A stretch of 30,239 nucleotides of DNA from an uncultured Bacteroides sp. (lineage in GTDB: Bacteria > Bacteroidota > Bacteroidia > Bacteroidales > Bacteroidaceae). A program made the position numbers and the translations under genes. Location: positions 1-30,239 of the forward strand of contig CAMTFK010000028.1 of NCBI GenBank assembly GCA_947071285.1. Reading direction: 5' to 3'. Shown here piece after piece: positions 9,183-17,381 of the stretch. A model generated the notes under the pieces. The model ran no database searches and had not been told where the DNA came from. It saw only the letters and a program-made list of their open reading frames with translations. How positions within the stretch are numbered: position 1 is the first letter of the stretch; every line of letters begins with the position of its first letter.

Positions 9183-11168
9183 TTACAACTGATATTCCAA
9201 TATCTGCGTCTTACCGTCTACGGTTACCTCTATCGTTGTCTTACCGCTTTCTTCTGCCCGGCCTTTGAAGCGTGCTGATATGCGGGGAATAGCTTTGCTA
9301 TCCGTGGCCGGATAAATGACGGTAATGAAACGTATGGTTGCTTTATCTTTTTTATCGGTATTGAATGCTACGGCTGTTCTCTCTTGCCGTTGGCGGTAGG
9401 CGATGGAATACCATCCCTCTTCTTTTTCCAAAAGAGTGTTTTGTGGGGCGAAGCATTGTAGCTTGACTTGGCTTTCGCCTTTAAAATGCGAAGTCAGCGA
9501 AAGATTTTTAGGGTCGATGTTCACATCACCGTCACACAATTGGAAATGCAGGTTTATCTTTCCGGTTGCCGTTCCTATCGCTTCATCCGCTATGACAAAG
9601 TAGGTTTGATTGACGAAGAACACGGAACGGCGGTGCGTCAGCCCCCGGTAGCTTGGATTTTCTGTAACGAGTATCTGCACATCGCCATCGGGGTTCCAAA
9701 GTCTGGTGACGGATTCGGTAGTTTCCAAGTTCTTATTATTTAAAGTCAGCGTATTGTGTACCGCTGTCCGGCGGAACCAATTGCGAAGTTTCATTACTTC
9801 ATCATCTCCGGCATATACGTACGAGCCACTGTCAGGGAATAGATTCCGGCCGTTGAACCAAAGTTCAAAGGTTCCATTATCGGGTTGGCAGTGCCATTCT
9901 CCTTTCGGACCGGCTTTTATAACCATCACTGTGGCATCTTGTTTCCAGCCGTTGCGGAAGGTGAAGAAGCCGGTAGTGAGAAAGCCTTTGGAGAGATTTT
10001 CCGGAAGCCTGCCTTCTTTGCCTTCAGTGGCGTAGTAGCGGATTTGTTCGTTGGCAGGATATAGCTTGGTCCAAAGGTTATAATGCATCAGTACATGGTG
10101 GCGGCTGTCTCTTTTTGAATCGCTGAAACATGGATTCAGATAGTCAGGATAAGAGATATTCATATAGAATACAATCATTCGTTCGACGGTATCAATGAAC
10201 GATTGCGGAAATTCCTGACGGAATCCGTTGGCATCTGCCATTAGCAAAGCCTTGTGGAAGATTTCAATACAAGCCAGATGATAATGTGGATCGAGTTCAA
10301 AGTGCCCTCCATCCTCAAACACTTGTTTCTTAATTTCACGGTTCAGGATGTCGATGCCACTTTTGCGCCATGCGGCGGCTTCCTTAAATTCAGGGAAGAA
10401 TGCACCGGCATACAACATGCGTTGTGCTTCAAACAACAGGTGGTTACCTTCTGCCGAGTAGTTATTTAATACGTGTGTGGCGTGTTTGTGGTAATTTACC
10501 AGAAATTCGGTAAGGAAATCTTTTGTAAAAGACGGTGAGTTTAGAAACAAGGTGAATTGATTGATCTGATCCTGCAACCGGTGGCTTGTTTCCAACGGAC
10601 GCCATGCGAAACGTACATTTTCCACATCCTTTTTTACTTCACCGGCACTGGCAAGCTCATATTCTTCCCGGTCGATGTTTGTCAAAGGATTTTTCCTGAT
10701 CCAGTCCATATACTGTTCCACCCACTCTCGGGCGTATTTCTCATTTTTCCTGGTGCGGTATGCCTTACCCATCGGAGTGAACCATTTATGACGGTGCAGC
10801 TGCCAGCGTAATTCATTGTCTTTCACCGGCCAGTACTGCCAGTTAATGTCCTTTCCGTAATTGAATGAAGGTTGATAACCATCGTGTACATAGAAGGTAT
10901 GTTCCAGAGCTTCATCCGCCCACTTTTGTTCGCGTTCACTGATGGTTAGTGTTTTTAAGTTGATGACCGGGTTAATAATGTCCGTGCGCTGGAGATAATA
11001 AACCAATAAAGCCTGGGCAGCCTCATCTTCTTTTCCTGCTTTATGGAGAGTTTTCACCTGTTCCAATCCGGGGTAGTCCAGATTGAGTAGCGGGAAGATA
11101 TCTTTGTTGATGGCTTGCGTTTTTAACTGCAAGCATAAGCAGGCTACTAATAGAATAACGTGTTTCAT
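9183..11168 (-). CDS. hepC: Heparinase III (heparan sulfate lyase, PL12)
   Basis: 661 residues with a Sec signal peptide (MKHVILLVACLCLQLKTQA) and no lipobox, so probably periplasmic. It eliminatively cleaves the hexosaminyl-uronate bond of low-sulfated heparan sulfate (EC 4.2.2.8). An N-terminal (alpha/alpha) toroid (residues ~25-390) is followed by a C-terminal beta-sandwich. It is recalled as closely similar throughout to BT4657 of B. thetaiotaomicron, with blocks such as PVKDNELRWQLHRHKWFTPM and GPKGEWHCQPDNGTFELW. The catalytic residues known from heparinase III structures are conserved: Asn242 (EGNHLLFEAQR), Tyr296 (FELDPHYHLA) and His426 (EWHCQPDNG). It is the first gene of a two-gene operon with GH88. 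It has its own upstream region (309 bases) with a -7 box, separate from the regulator gene, and is probably induced by that regulator. Confidence 0.97.
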   Translation of the reverse strand: MKHVILLVACLCLQLKTQAINKDIFPLLNLDYPGLEQVKTLHKAGKEDEAAQALLVYYLQRTDIINPVINLKTLTISEREQKWADEALEHTFYVHDGYQPSFNYGKDINWQYWPVKDNELRWQLHRHKWFTPMGKAYRTRKNEKYAREWVEQYMDWIRKNPLTNIDREEYELASAGEVKKDVENVRFAWRPLETSHRLQDQINQFTLFLNSPSFTKDFLTEFLVNYHKHATHVLNNYSAEGNHLLFEAQRMLYAGAFFPEFKEAAAWRKSGIDILNREIKKQVFEDGGHFELDPHYHLACIEIFHKALLMADANGFRQEFPQSFIDTVERMIVFYMNISYPDYLNPCFSDSKRDSRHHVLMHYNLWTKLYPANEQIRYYATEGKEGRLPENLSKGFLTTGFFTFRNGWKQDATVMVIKAGPKGEWHCQPDNGTFELWFNGRNLFPDSGSYVYAGDDEVMKLRNWFRRTAVHNTLTLNNKNLETTESVTRLWNPDGDVQILVTENPSYRGLTHRRSVFFVNQTYFVIADEAIGTATGKINLHFQLCDGDVNIDPKNLSLTSHFKGESQVKLQCFAPQNTLLEKEEGWYSIAYRQRQERTAVAFNTDKKDKATIRFITVIYPATDSKAIPRISARFKGRAEESGKTTIEVTVDGKTQILEYQL

Positions 11169-11238
11169 GGATACTATTTATTTTGAGATTAATTTAGAAT
11201 CTGATTAATGAAGATGATAGCATCTTTTTCCTATGTCA

Positions 11239-11246
11239 CAAAGTTA
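11239..11246 (-). promoter_or_regulatory. Candidate -7 box of the hepC-GH88 operon
   Basis: On the - strand the bases read TAACTTTG, an exact match to TAnnTTTG, about 70 bases before the hepC start. No good -33 TTTG is visible, as is common for activator-dependent promoters. About 81 bases upstream of it is a TTTTGT element at a position similar to that in the susC and PL15 promoters. The remainder of 11169-11397 holds nothing else I recognise. Confidence 0.45.
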
Positions 11247-11397
11247 ACGATGTAGCGGTTTACTGGCGTTTAATGAGGTTTCGTATGATATTGCAACAGT
11301 GGAAAAGGCTTGCACTTTTGTAGAGAATGCTATTAGTTTTGTCCAATGTGGGTGGCGGGAATAACTGGTAGCCGTATTTGTATCAAGAATGGCGGAA

Positions 11398-11440
11398 TAA
11401 AAAAGCATCCGAAGGTAGTGCTAACATCCCGGATGCTTTC
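11398..11440 (-). terminator. Intrinsic terminator of the hybrid regulator gene
   Basis: Read on the - strand, AAAGCATCCG (from 11439) pairs with CGGATGCTTT (ending near 11402) around a loop of about 18 bases, followed by a run of T (complement of the A run at 11399-11404). It lies about 40 bases after the regulator stop codon and separates it from hepC. Confidence 0.85.
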
Positions 11441-11477
11441 TGATTACTCTTTTATGATAAGAGGTTTAAGTCTCTGG

Positions 11478-14400
11478 TCAGTGTTCAGAACTGTTGTTTC
11501 CTTTCTTGCCATATTCAGAAGGAAGACAGCCAAAGTATTTCTTGAAGCTGGTAGCAAAGTAAGAGGGTGTATTGAATCCTACAAATGTGCTAATCTCAGC
11601 CACGGTATAGCGACCTTCTTTCAGGTATTTGCATGCCTTGTTGAACCGTATCTTACGAATGAATTCATTGGTGGATTCTCCGGTCAACGCTTTCATTTTC
11701 AGATGCAGGTTAGAGCGGCTCATGCACATTTCACGGGCAAACTCATCGGTAGAGAATTCTATGTTATCAATGTGCTTCTCTACAATCTCCACAGCTCTTT
11801 TCAATAGTGTTTCGTCCAAAGGGTTAAGGGCAACCTTCTCCGGTTCTATCTCCAGAGAATTGGAATAATGCTCTATGGCACGATACCTTGTGCGGAACAG
11901 GTTCTTTATTTTAGTCGTAACCAAAGCTATAGAGAAAGGCTTGGGGATATAGTCGTCCGCCCCCATTTGCAGACCTTCCAGTTGTTCTTTCAGATCGGTT
12001 TTGGCAGAGAGCATGATGACCGGAATATGGCAGGTATACAAGTTCTGCTTGATATATTTGCATAACTTCAAGCCATCCATTACAGGCATCATGACATCGG
12101 TCAGGATGAGGTCAACTTCTTGTTCTTTCATTATATTCAGGGCTACTTCACCATTTTCCGCTTCCTGTATCAGATAATATTGTCTTAGTTCGTTGCTAAG
12201 ATATTGGCGGATGTCTGTATTGTCTTCCACAATGAGGATGGTTTCCCGTTTTCGTCCATTGTCTTCTTCGGTTGTTTCCGATTCTTTTTTCGTTTCGCTT
12301 GTTTCCATGTCCGTGATGAACATGTCTGCACTGTTGGTTGAGTGGATAGGCTGTTCATTTTCCGTATCGGCTTCGGTAGCTATCTCTTCGGGCTTATAGA
12401 ACCCTTCGCTGATAGGCAGGCAGATGGTAAAGGTGCTTCCTGCTCCTTCGGCACTCTCCAGCTTGATTTCTCCGTGATGCAATTCTACCAGACGATGCAC
12501 TAAAGAAAGTCCGATGCCGCTACCAATGTGTTCATTATCCACCTTATAGAAGCGCTCAAATATTTTGCTCTGTTTGCTGAGCGGGATGCCTTGTCCGGTA
12601 TCCTTTACTTGCAACAGTAATTTGTCGTTTTCTTCTTTTAGGGTTATCGTGATGGCTTGTCCTTCACTGGTATATTTAAAGGCATTGGATATAAGGTTGT
12701 TGACAATAAGTTCCAGATAGTTGGGGTCACATAGCACTTCACGATCTTCTAATTCGGAATAGAAGTTGTAGGAGATGTTTTTGTGTTGTGCTACCCGTTC
12801 ATAAAGAAGGAAGTTCTTTTTTATGACCTGATGAATGACGTTACGTCTTACTTTGAGTTGGAATACTCCCAATTCGGCACGGCGATAATCCATCAATTGA
12901 TTCACCAAGTGTAGTAGGCGATTGGTATTCTTCCGGACATGTTCCAGTTGCTTGTGTATCCACCGGTCGCTCACTTTGTCGAGTACCTCTTGCAGGGGAG
13001 CAGATATCATGGTGAGCGGGGTGCGCAGTTCGTGGGAGATGTTGATGAAGAATTGTAGCTTCATCTCATTCATGGCTTTCTGACGTTCTTTGTCGGCAAG
13101 CTCCATCTGGATTTGCGCTTTCATACTTTTCTTCATCCAGAAGTAATAGAAGATGAAGACGGTGGCGGCAATGAAGAGGGCGATAAACAGCAATATAGCC
13201 CACCAGGTTTTGTACCAGAAGGGAAGGATGTTGATTTCCAGTTCAGTGGGTGCTTCATTCCATTTTCCGTCGCTGTTGGCAGCTTTAACCAGGAAATGGT
13301 AAGTGCCTTGTGGTAGGTTGGAATAAGAAACGGTACGGGCACTATTGGTATAGTACCATTCTTTGTCATAACCTTTTAGCATATAAGCAAAGGTGTTGCG
13401 ATTGCCGGATATGTAATTGGATACGACAAATTCCAGTGAGAACATAGACTGTTTGGCAGTCAGTGTGATGCTTTGTGTTTCACTGATACTCTTCTTTAAT
13501 ATGTGGGTAGCATCTCCAGGATCGACAGTTTTGTTAAACAGTTTCAGGCGTGTAATGATAACGGGAGGGATATAAGGATTATCCGGCAATTGCTCCGGCA
13601 CGAAAGTAGTGATACCGTTGACACCGCCAAAATACATTAGCCCGTCTTTGGTGTGGCAATATGCGTTATTGGTGAACTGGTTGCTTTGCAGACCGTCACT
13701 GCTTGTGTAGTTCCTGAACTTTTCCGTTTTAGGCTGGAAACGGCTTAAGCCTTTGTCCGTACTGATCCAGAGGTCACCGTAGGAATCTTCCATAATTCCA
13801 TGTACTACGTTGTTGGGGAGCCCATGGGCGGTGGTATACTGCTTTATTTCCTTACTCTTTTCATCAAAGCGGTAAATGCCATTACAGGTACCTATCCAGA
13901 AAATGCCGTTTTCTTTGGATTCGCATACGCAATTGGTCATTCTGGAGGTAACGGGAGATTGTGTCGGAAGTAATGGACAATAAAGCAATTGTCCGTCCTT
14001 TTCGGTATATACTCCTAAACCGTTCTCGCCAATCAGCCAAAGCCGCCGTTTACTGTCACGTAGAATGTCAGTAATCCGATTATGGAGGAAAGGTTTTCCA
14101 TCTGCCTGCGTAGTGATAAAGGAAAATGCTTTTGTTTTGGGATTGAAGCGAAGCAACTGGCTGATTCCGCTTACCCAGAACTCACCGTCTTCAGTAGGCT
14201 CAAAGGTGTATATATTATTTATCTTACTATTCCAAATAGTCTCAATATGTCCTGATTTGCGGTTTAAGATGCTGAGCCCGCCCGTGTGCGTGCCTATATA
14301 AACCAAGTCGTGCTCTTCGTCTATATAAATGGCTTTTATATCGTTCGATCCGATACCATCTTTTCGTGTGTAATGTTTGAAGGTGCGTGTACGGGGATTG

Positions 14401-15533
14401 TAGTAATTCACTCCACCACTGTTTGTCCCTATCCACAGATTGTTTTGAGAATCTTCCTTGATGCACCCAATGATATTGCTATTCAGTGAATTGTCTTTGG
14501 CAATGTGCTGAATATTATAGAAGCGGTCCTTGAAGGGATGGTAATAGTTTAACCCGCCGAAGTAAGTGCCCAGCCACATGCCGCCTTGCGAGTCCATGAA
14601 AATGTCTCGTACGGAGGTTTGCGAGAGGCTGCCATTCTCTAGCGGGTCACAGATATAGACGCTGAAATTATCGTTTTCGGCGTTATGGATATTCAGGGAG
14701 TTAAGTGTCCCCACCCATAAGGTGTTCTGTGAGTCGAGGCAGAGGGAACGGATATAATTGGAACTGATAGAATTCTTTATTTCAGGATTATGGGTGTAGG
14801 ACTTTACTTCTTTGGTCTGAAGGTTGATGCGGAACAATCCGCTTCCTTCGGTTCCTACCCATAAATGTATGGGAGACTGTTGCAGGATGGAGTATATTTC
14901 TTTGTTATTCAGTTCTTTTTGTGCAATGCTTTCCAATGTTTTACTCTGGATGGAATAGATGAACAATCCTTGCATACTGCCGATGTAAATACGGTCATCC
15001 TGCCGGTAAATAGCTGTAGGGGCAATGGAGGAGAGGGAAGATGTCGGCAACTCTTCGGTGTATTGCATAGTCTCCATATCAAACATTCGCAATTTACTCT
15101 TCCGTGAGCATAGCAATAGTTTGTTGCCGATTTCCACTATACCGTTGACCGCTAAATTTTTTCCATTCTCCTGATAAGAGTAATTCTCAAACCGATCCAT
15201 TTGAATATCGTAAAGGGATAATCCTTCATCGGTTCCTGCCCATATTCTGCCTTGTTTGTCAACAATGCAAGTGCGGATAACGTCGTTTCCTATGCTGTAC
15301 GGGTCTTGCTCATTATGTTGGAAAACGGTGAAGTCATAGCCATCGAACTTATTCAGTCCGTTGTGGGTGGCGAACCACATATTGTCTTGTTTGTCCTGGG
15401 TGATATCGACAACAGTGCTTTGTGACAAGCCGTCATTGAGCCCGATGTGTATAAAGTTGATGGGATCAGACTTCTGGGCATAGAGTGACAACATCAGCAG
15501 ATTGGCTAAAAAGCATAGGAAGTATCTTGTCAT
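11478..15533 (-). CDS. Hybrid two-component system sensor/regulator (HTCS)
   Basis: 1351 residues, the usual size of Bacteroides HTCS proteins, which sense glycan fragments in the periplasm and activate PUL transcription in one polypeptide. Order: signal peptide (1-19); two seven-bladed propellers of Reg_prop repeats (for example NMWFATHNGLNKFDGYDF, LWVGTEGSGLFRIN, LWIGTNSGGVNYYNPRT) to ~690; Y_Y_Y domain (~700-772); membrane helix (~777-800); HisKA with phospho-acceptor His834 in ISHELRTPL; HATPase (N box NNLISNAFKYT, then DTGQGIPLSKQ and GSGIGLSLV); receiver domain with Asp1146 in ILTDVMMPVMDG; and a C-terminal AraC-type helix-turn-helix (~1250-1345). All catalytic motifs are intact. It lies between the susCD and hepC units with its own promoter and terminator. 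By position it should respond to heparan sulfate oligosaccharides and act on the promoters of susC, hepC and the upstream lyase-fimbria operon. Confidence 0.96.
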   Translation of the reverse strand: MTRYFLCFLANLLMLSLYAQKSDPINFIHIGLNDGLSQSTVVDITQDKQDNMWFATHNGLNKFDGYDFTVFQHNEQDPYSIGNDVIRTCIVDKQGRIWAGTDEGLSLYDIQMDRFENYSYQENGKNLAVNGIVEIGNKLLLCSRKSKLRMFDMETMQYTEELPTSSLSSIAPTAIYRQDDRIYIGSMQGLFIYSIQSKTLESIAQKELNNKEIYSILQQSPIHLWVGTEGSGLFRINLQTKEVKSYTHNPEIKNSISSNYIRSLCLDSQNTLWVGTLNSLNIHNAENDNFSVYICDPLENGSLSQTSVRDIFMDSQGGMWLGTYFGGLNYYHPFKDRFYNIQHIAKDNSLNSNIIGCIKEDSQNNLWIGTNSGGVNYYNPRTRTFKHYTRKDGIGSNDIKAIYIDEEHDLVYIGTHTGGLSILNRKSGHIETIWNSKINNIYTFEPTEDGEFWVSGISQLLRFNPKTKAFSFITTQADGKPFLHNRITDILRDSKRRLWLIGENGLGVYTEKDGQLLYCPLLPTQSPVTSRMTNCVCESKENGIFWIGTCNGIYRFDEKSKEIKQYTTAHGLPNNVVHGIMEDSYGDLWISTDKGLSRFQPKTEKFRNYTSSDGLQSNQFTNNAYCHTKDGLMYFGGVNGITTFVPEQLPDNPYIPPVIITRLKLFNKTVDPGDATHILKKSISETQSITLTAKQSMFSLEFVVSNYISGNRNTFAYMLKGYDKEWYYTNSARTVSYSNLPQGTYHFLVKAANSDGKWNEAPTELEINILPFWYKTWWAILLFIALFIAATVFIFYYFWMKKSMKAQIQMELADKERQKAMNEMKLQFFINISHELRTPLTMISAPLQEVLDKVSDRWIHKQLEHVRKNTNRLLHLVNQLMDYRRAELGVFQLKVRRNVIHQVIKKNFLLYERVAQHKNISYNFYSELEDREVLCDPNYLELIVNNLISNAFKYTSEGQAITITLKEENDKLLLQVKDTGQGIPLSKQSKIFERFYKVDNEHIGSGIGLSLVHRLVELHHGEIKLESAEGAGSTFTICLPISEGFYKPEEIATEADTENEQPIHSTNSADMFITDMETSETKKESETTEEDNGRKRETILIVEDNTDIRQYLSNELRQYYLIQEAENGEVALNIMKEQEVDLILTDVMMPVMDGLKLCKYIKQNLYTCHIPVIMLSAKTDLKEQLEGLQMGADDYIPKPFSIALVTTKIKNLFRTRYRAIEHYSNSLEIEPEKVALNPLDETLLKRAVEIVEKHIDNIEFSTDEFAREMCMSRSNLHLKMKALTGESTNEFIRKIRFNKACKYLKEGRYTVAEISTFVGFNTPSYFATSFKKYFGCLPSEYGKKGNNSSEH

Positions 15534-15561
15534 ATCTGGAGGTATATTAAAGGTTGTGCTA

Positions 15562-15569
15562 CAAAGATA
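15562..15569 (-). promoter_or_regulatory. Candidate -7 box of the HTCS gene
   Basis: TATCTTTG on the - strand, an exact TAnnTTTG match, 28 bases before the HTCS start codon; the leader would be very short (about 20 bases). The region just upstream is AT-rich and overlaps the susCD terminator. No clear -33 box. Confidence 0.45.
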
Positions 15570-15570
15570 T

Positions 15571-15622
15571 AATAAAAAAATAAAAGTCCTCTTATGTCTG
15601 ATGATAGAGAGAACTTTTATTT
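15571..15622 (-). terminator. Intrinsic terminator of the susCD operon
   Basis: On the - strand, AAATAAAAGT (complement of 15613-15622) pairs with ACTTTTATTT (complement of 15578-15587). The stem is prolonged by four more base pairs after one mismatch and is followed by further T residues. It starts 37 bases after the susD stop and isolates susCD from the downstream regulator gene. Confidence 0.75.
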
Positions 15623-15658
15623 ATATAGGAATAAGTTTTTGAGACTGTTTTCTTGTTT

Positions 15659-17347
15659 TTAGTACCCGTTGTTATTTTTCCCTTCCAGTTTTGGATTGCT
15701 CTGTAACTCTTTCAGGGGAATGGGGAGAAGTTCATTTTTGCCTTTGATAAAGTTCTGGTAGGCAGGATAGGGTTTGTTTTCCTTCTTATTTACGGCACTT
15801 GCTTCACCGAAAAGTTTCAAAGCGTCACCCAATACTCCCCAACGGATAAGGTCGAATTTACGTTGACCCTCAAAAGAGAGTTCGAAACCGCGTTCCCAGT
15901 AGAGGGCAGTGCGGAACTTGCCTTGCGGGGTACTGTCGTCTATGAACGTCAGGTTGTGGGTTTTCTTGCGGGCAGCCATCAAAGTCTCGTAGTTGGCATC
16001 GGTATAGGGAGTGGCGTTGGCACGCAAGCGCACTGCATTCAGCAATTCCCATGCCATAGGGGTATTGTCTGTTTCATTGTAGGCTTCGGCAGCCATTAAC
16101 ATTACATCGGCATAGCGCAGAACGCAAAAGTTCACGTCACCATAGTTCATGTTCTTATTCTGTGTTTCGGGAGTCATCCACTCGCGGCGCCATTTGCCCG
16201 GATACCATGAACCGGCTCCACGTTCTTCCGGTACATGTTCCTTATTTTTCCAAACGAAGCGGTAGGTGCAGATGCTTACGTCACGGCGTGCGTCATTCTC
16301 TTCAAAGAAAGCCCGCCATTCGGGCACGGTGATGAAGAATCCGTTGGCGCGTCCCATGTGGCTGCTGCTTTCCGACGGGTCGAGCCCGGTAGGCTCTGCC
16401 ACTAACGGACCGTTATAGATGCCCCATGCACCGCCGTTACGGTTGCCTTGCGAATGGAAGAAGGAAATCTCAAATAAGCTTTCCTTACTGTTCAATATCC
16501 CTTCGGAGAAGCCTTTGAATAAAGCTTCATAGCCGCCGTCATAAAGGTTGTGATAATGGCTCTGCTGGAATGCTTCCCATTCGGTCAGTACAGCTTCGAA
16601 ATACTTCTTGCGTGTGGCATCGTCTGGGAGGGTCATTTGTCCATCTTGTTGCAGACTGTAGCCGGCACGTTGCAGGTAGACGCGCATCAGCATAGCACGG
16701 GCAGCTCCCTGCGTCACCCGTTCGGGGGTAGATGAACTTGTGGCCCATCCGGTATTGTTTTTGGCAAAGTTCAGGTCTTCAATAATATGGTCGTAGATAG
16801 TTTCTCGGCTGACTTTGGCGCCGAAAGCCTCGTCGTAACTGGAAGAGTATTTAGTTTTGAAAGGCACATCGCCCCAGTACTTCACCAGGTCGAAAGCTAA
16901 GAAGGCGCGCAGGAAGCGGGCTTCTCCTTCCAATGCTTTCAGGCTGGTACTTTCTTCATAACCTGCCATATTCTGTATGCCGTCTATGGTCATGTTTGCA
17001 CGGTCGATACCTTGATATTTCAGTAGCCATAGCCATTCCACCCATTCGTTGGTGGAGTTCACACGATAATGCGCCATGTCGTGGATGGTATTGTCCGAGT
17101 TGGTTCGGGCGGTGTAGTAAGTATCGTCTGATGCATGTCCCGCCATTTCGTACCAACCATAGTGGCGGTAGTCGGATATGGAATTGTATATTCCCATAAT
17201 GGCCATTTCCGCTTTTGCTTCAGAATCGAAGAAATTGTCTTTATCATAACTGGAGTTAGGCTTCTCCGTCAGTAAATCTTCGCAGGAAGTGGTGATGCCC
17301 ACTACCAGCAGGGCTGATATAATCAGTATGATAGATTGCTTTTTCAT
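15659..17347 (-). CDS. SusD-like glycan-binding outer-membrane lipoprotein
   Basis: 562 residues. A lipoprotein signal ends in TTSC (Cys22), followed by EDLLTEKPNSSYDKDNFF, a typical SusD start. The body has the SusD/RagB fold signatures: an N-terminal tetratricopeptide-like region with AEMAIMGIYNSI and ALEGEARFLRAFLAFDLVKYWGDVP, and near the C terminus FRTALYWERGFELSFEGQRKFDLIRWG followed by LLPIPLKELQSNP. It forms the surface lid on the SusC-type transporter encoded just upstream (34-base gap) and binds the oligosaccharides to be imported, here most likely heparan sulfate or heparin fragments judging from the lyases. It is the last gene of the susCD transcript. Ligand specificity is inferred from context only; SusD proteins are hard to assign by sequence. 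Confidence 0.96.
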   Translation of the reverse strand: MKKQSIILIISALLVVGITTSCEDLLTEKPNSSYDKDNFFDSEAKAEMAIMGIYNSISDYRHYGWYEMAGHASDDTYYTARTNSDNTIHDMAHYRVNSTNEWVEWLWLLKYQGIDRANMTIDGIQNMAGYEESTSLKALEGEARFLRAFLAFDLVKYWGDVPFKTKYSSSYDEAFGAKVSRETIYDHIIEDLNFAKNNTGWATSSSTPERVTQGAARAMLMRVYLQRAGYSLQQDGQMTLPDDATRKKYFEAVLTEWEAFQQSHYHNLYDGGYEALFKGFSEGILNSKESLFEISFFHSQGNRNGGAWGIYNGPLVAEPTGLDPSESSSHMGRANGFFITVPEWRAFFEENDARRDVSICTYRFVWKNKEHVPEERGAGSWYPGKWRREWMTPETQNKNMNYGDVNFCVLRYADVMLMAAEAYNETDNTPMAWELLNAVRLRANATPYTDANYETLMAARKKTHNLTFIDDSTPQGKFRTALYWERGFELSFEGQRKFDLIRWGVLGDALKLFGEASAVNKKENKPYPAYQNFIKGKNELLPIPLKELQSNPKLEGKNNNGY

Positions 17348-17381
17348 TGCTGTTATAGTTATTAATATATAAGGTTTTCTG

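Noticed and set aside
7890..11168. Chondroitin/hyaluronan degradation instead of heparan sulfate
   Set aside because: GH88 alone would allow it, but the adjacent gene is a clear PL12 heparinase III with all catalytic residues, and no PL8-type lyase is present.
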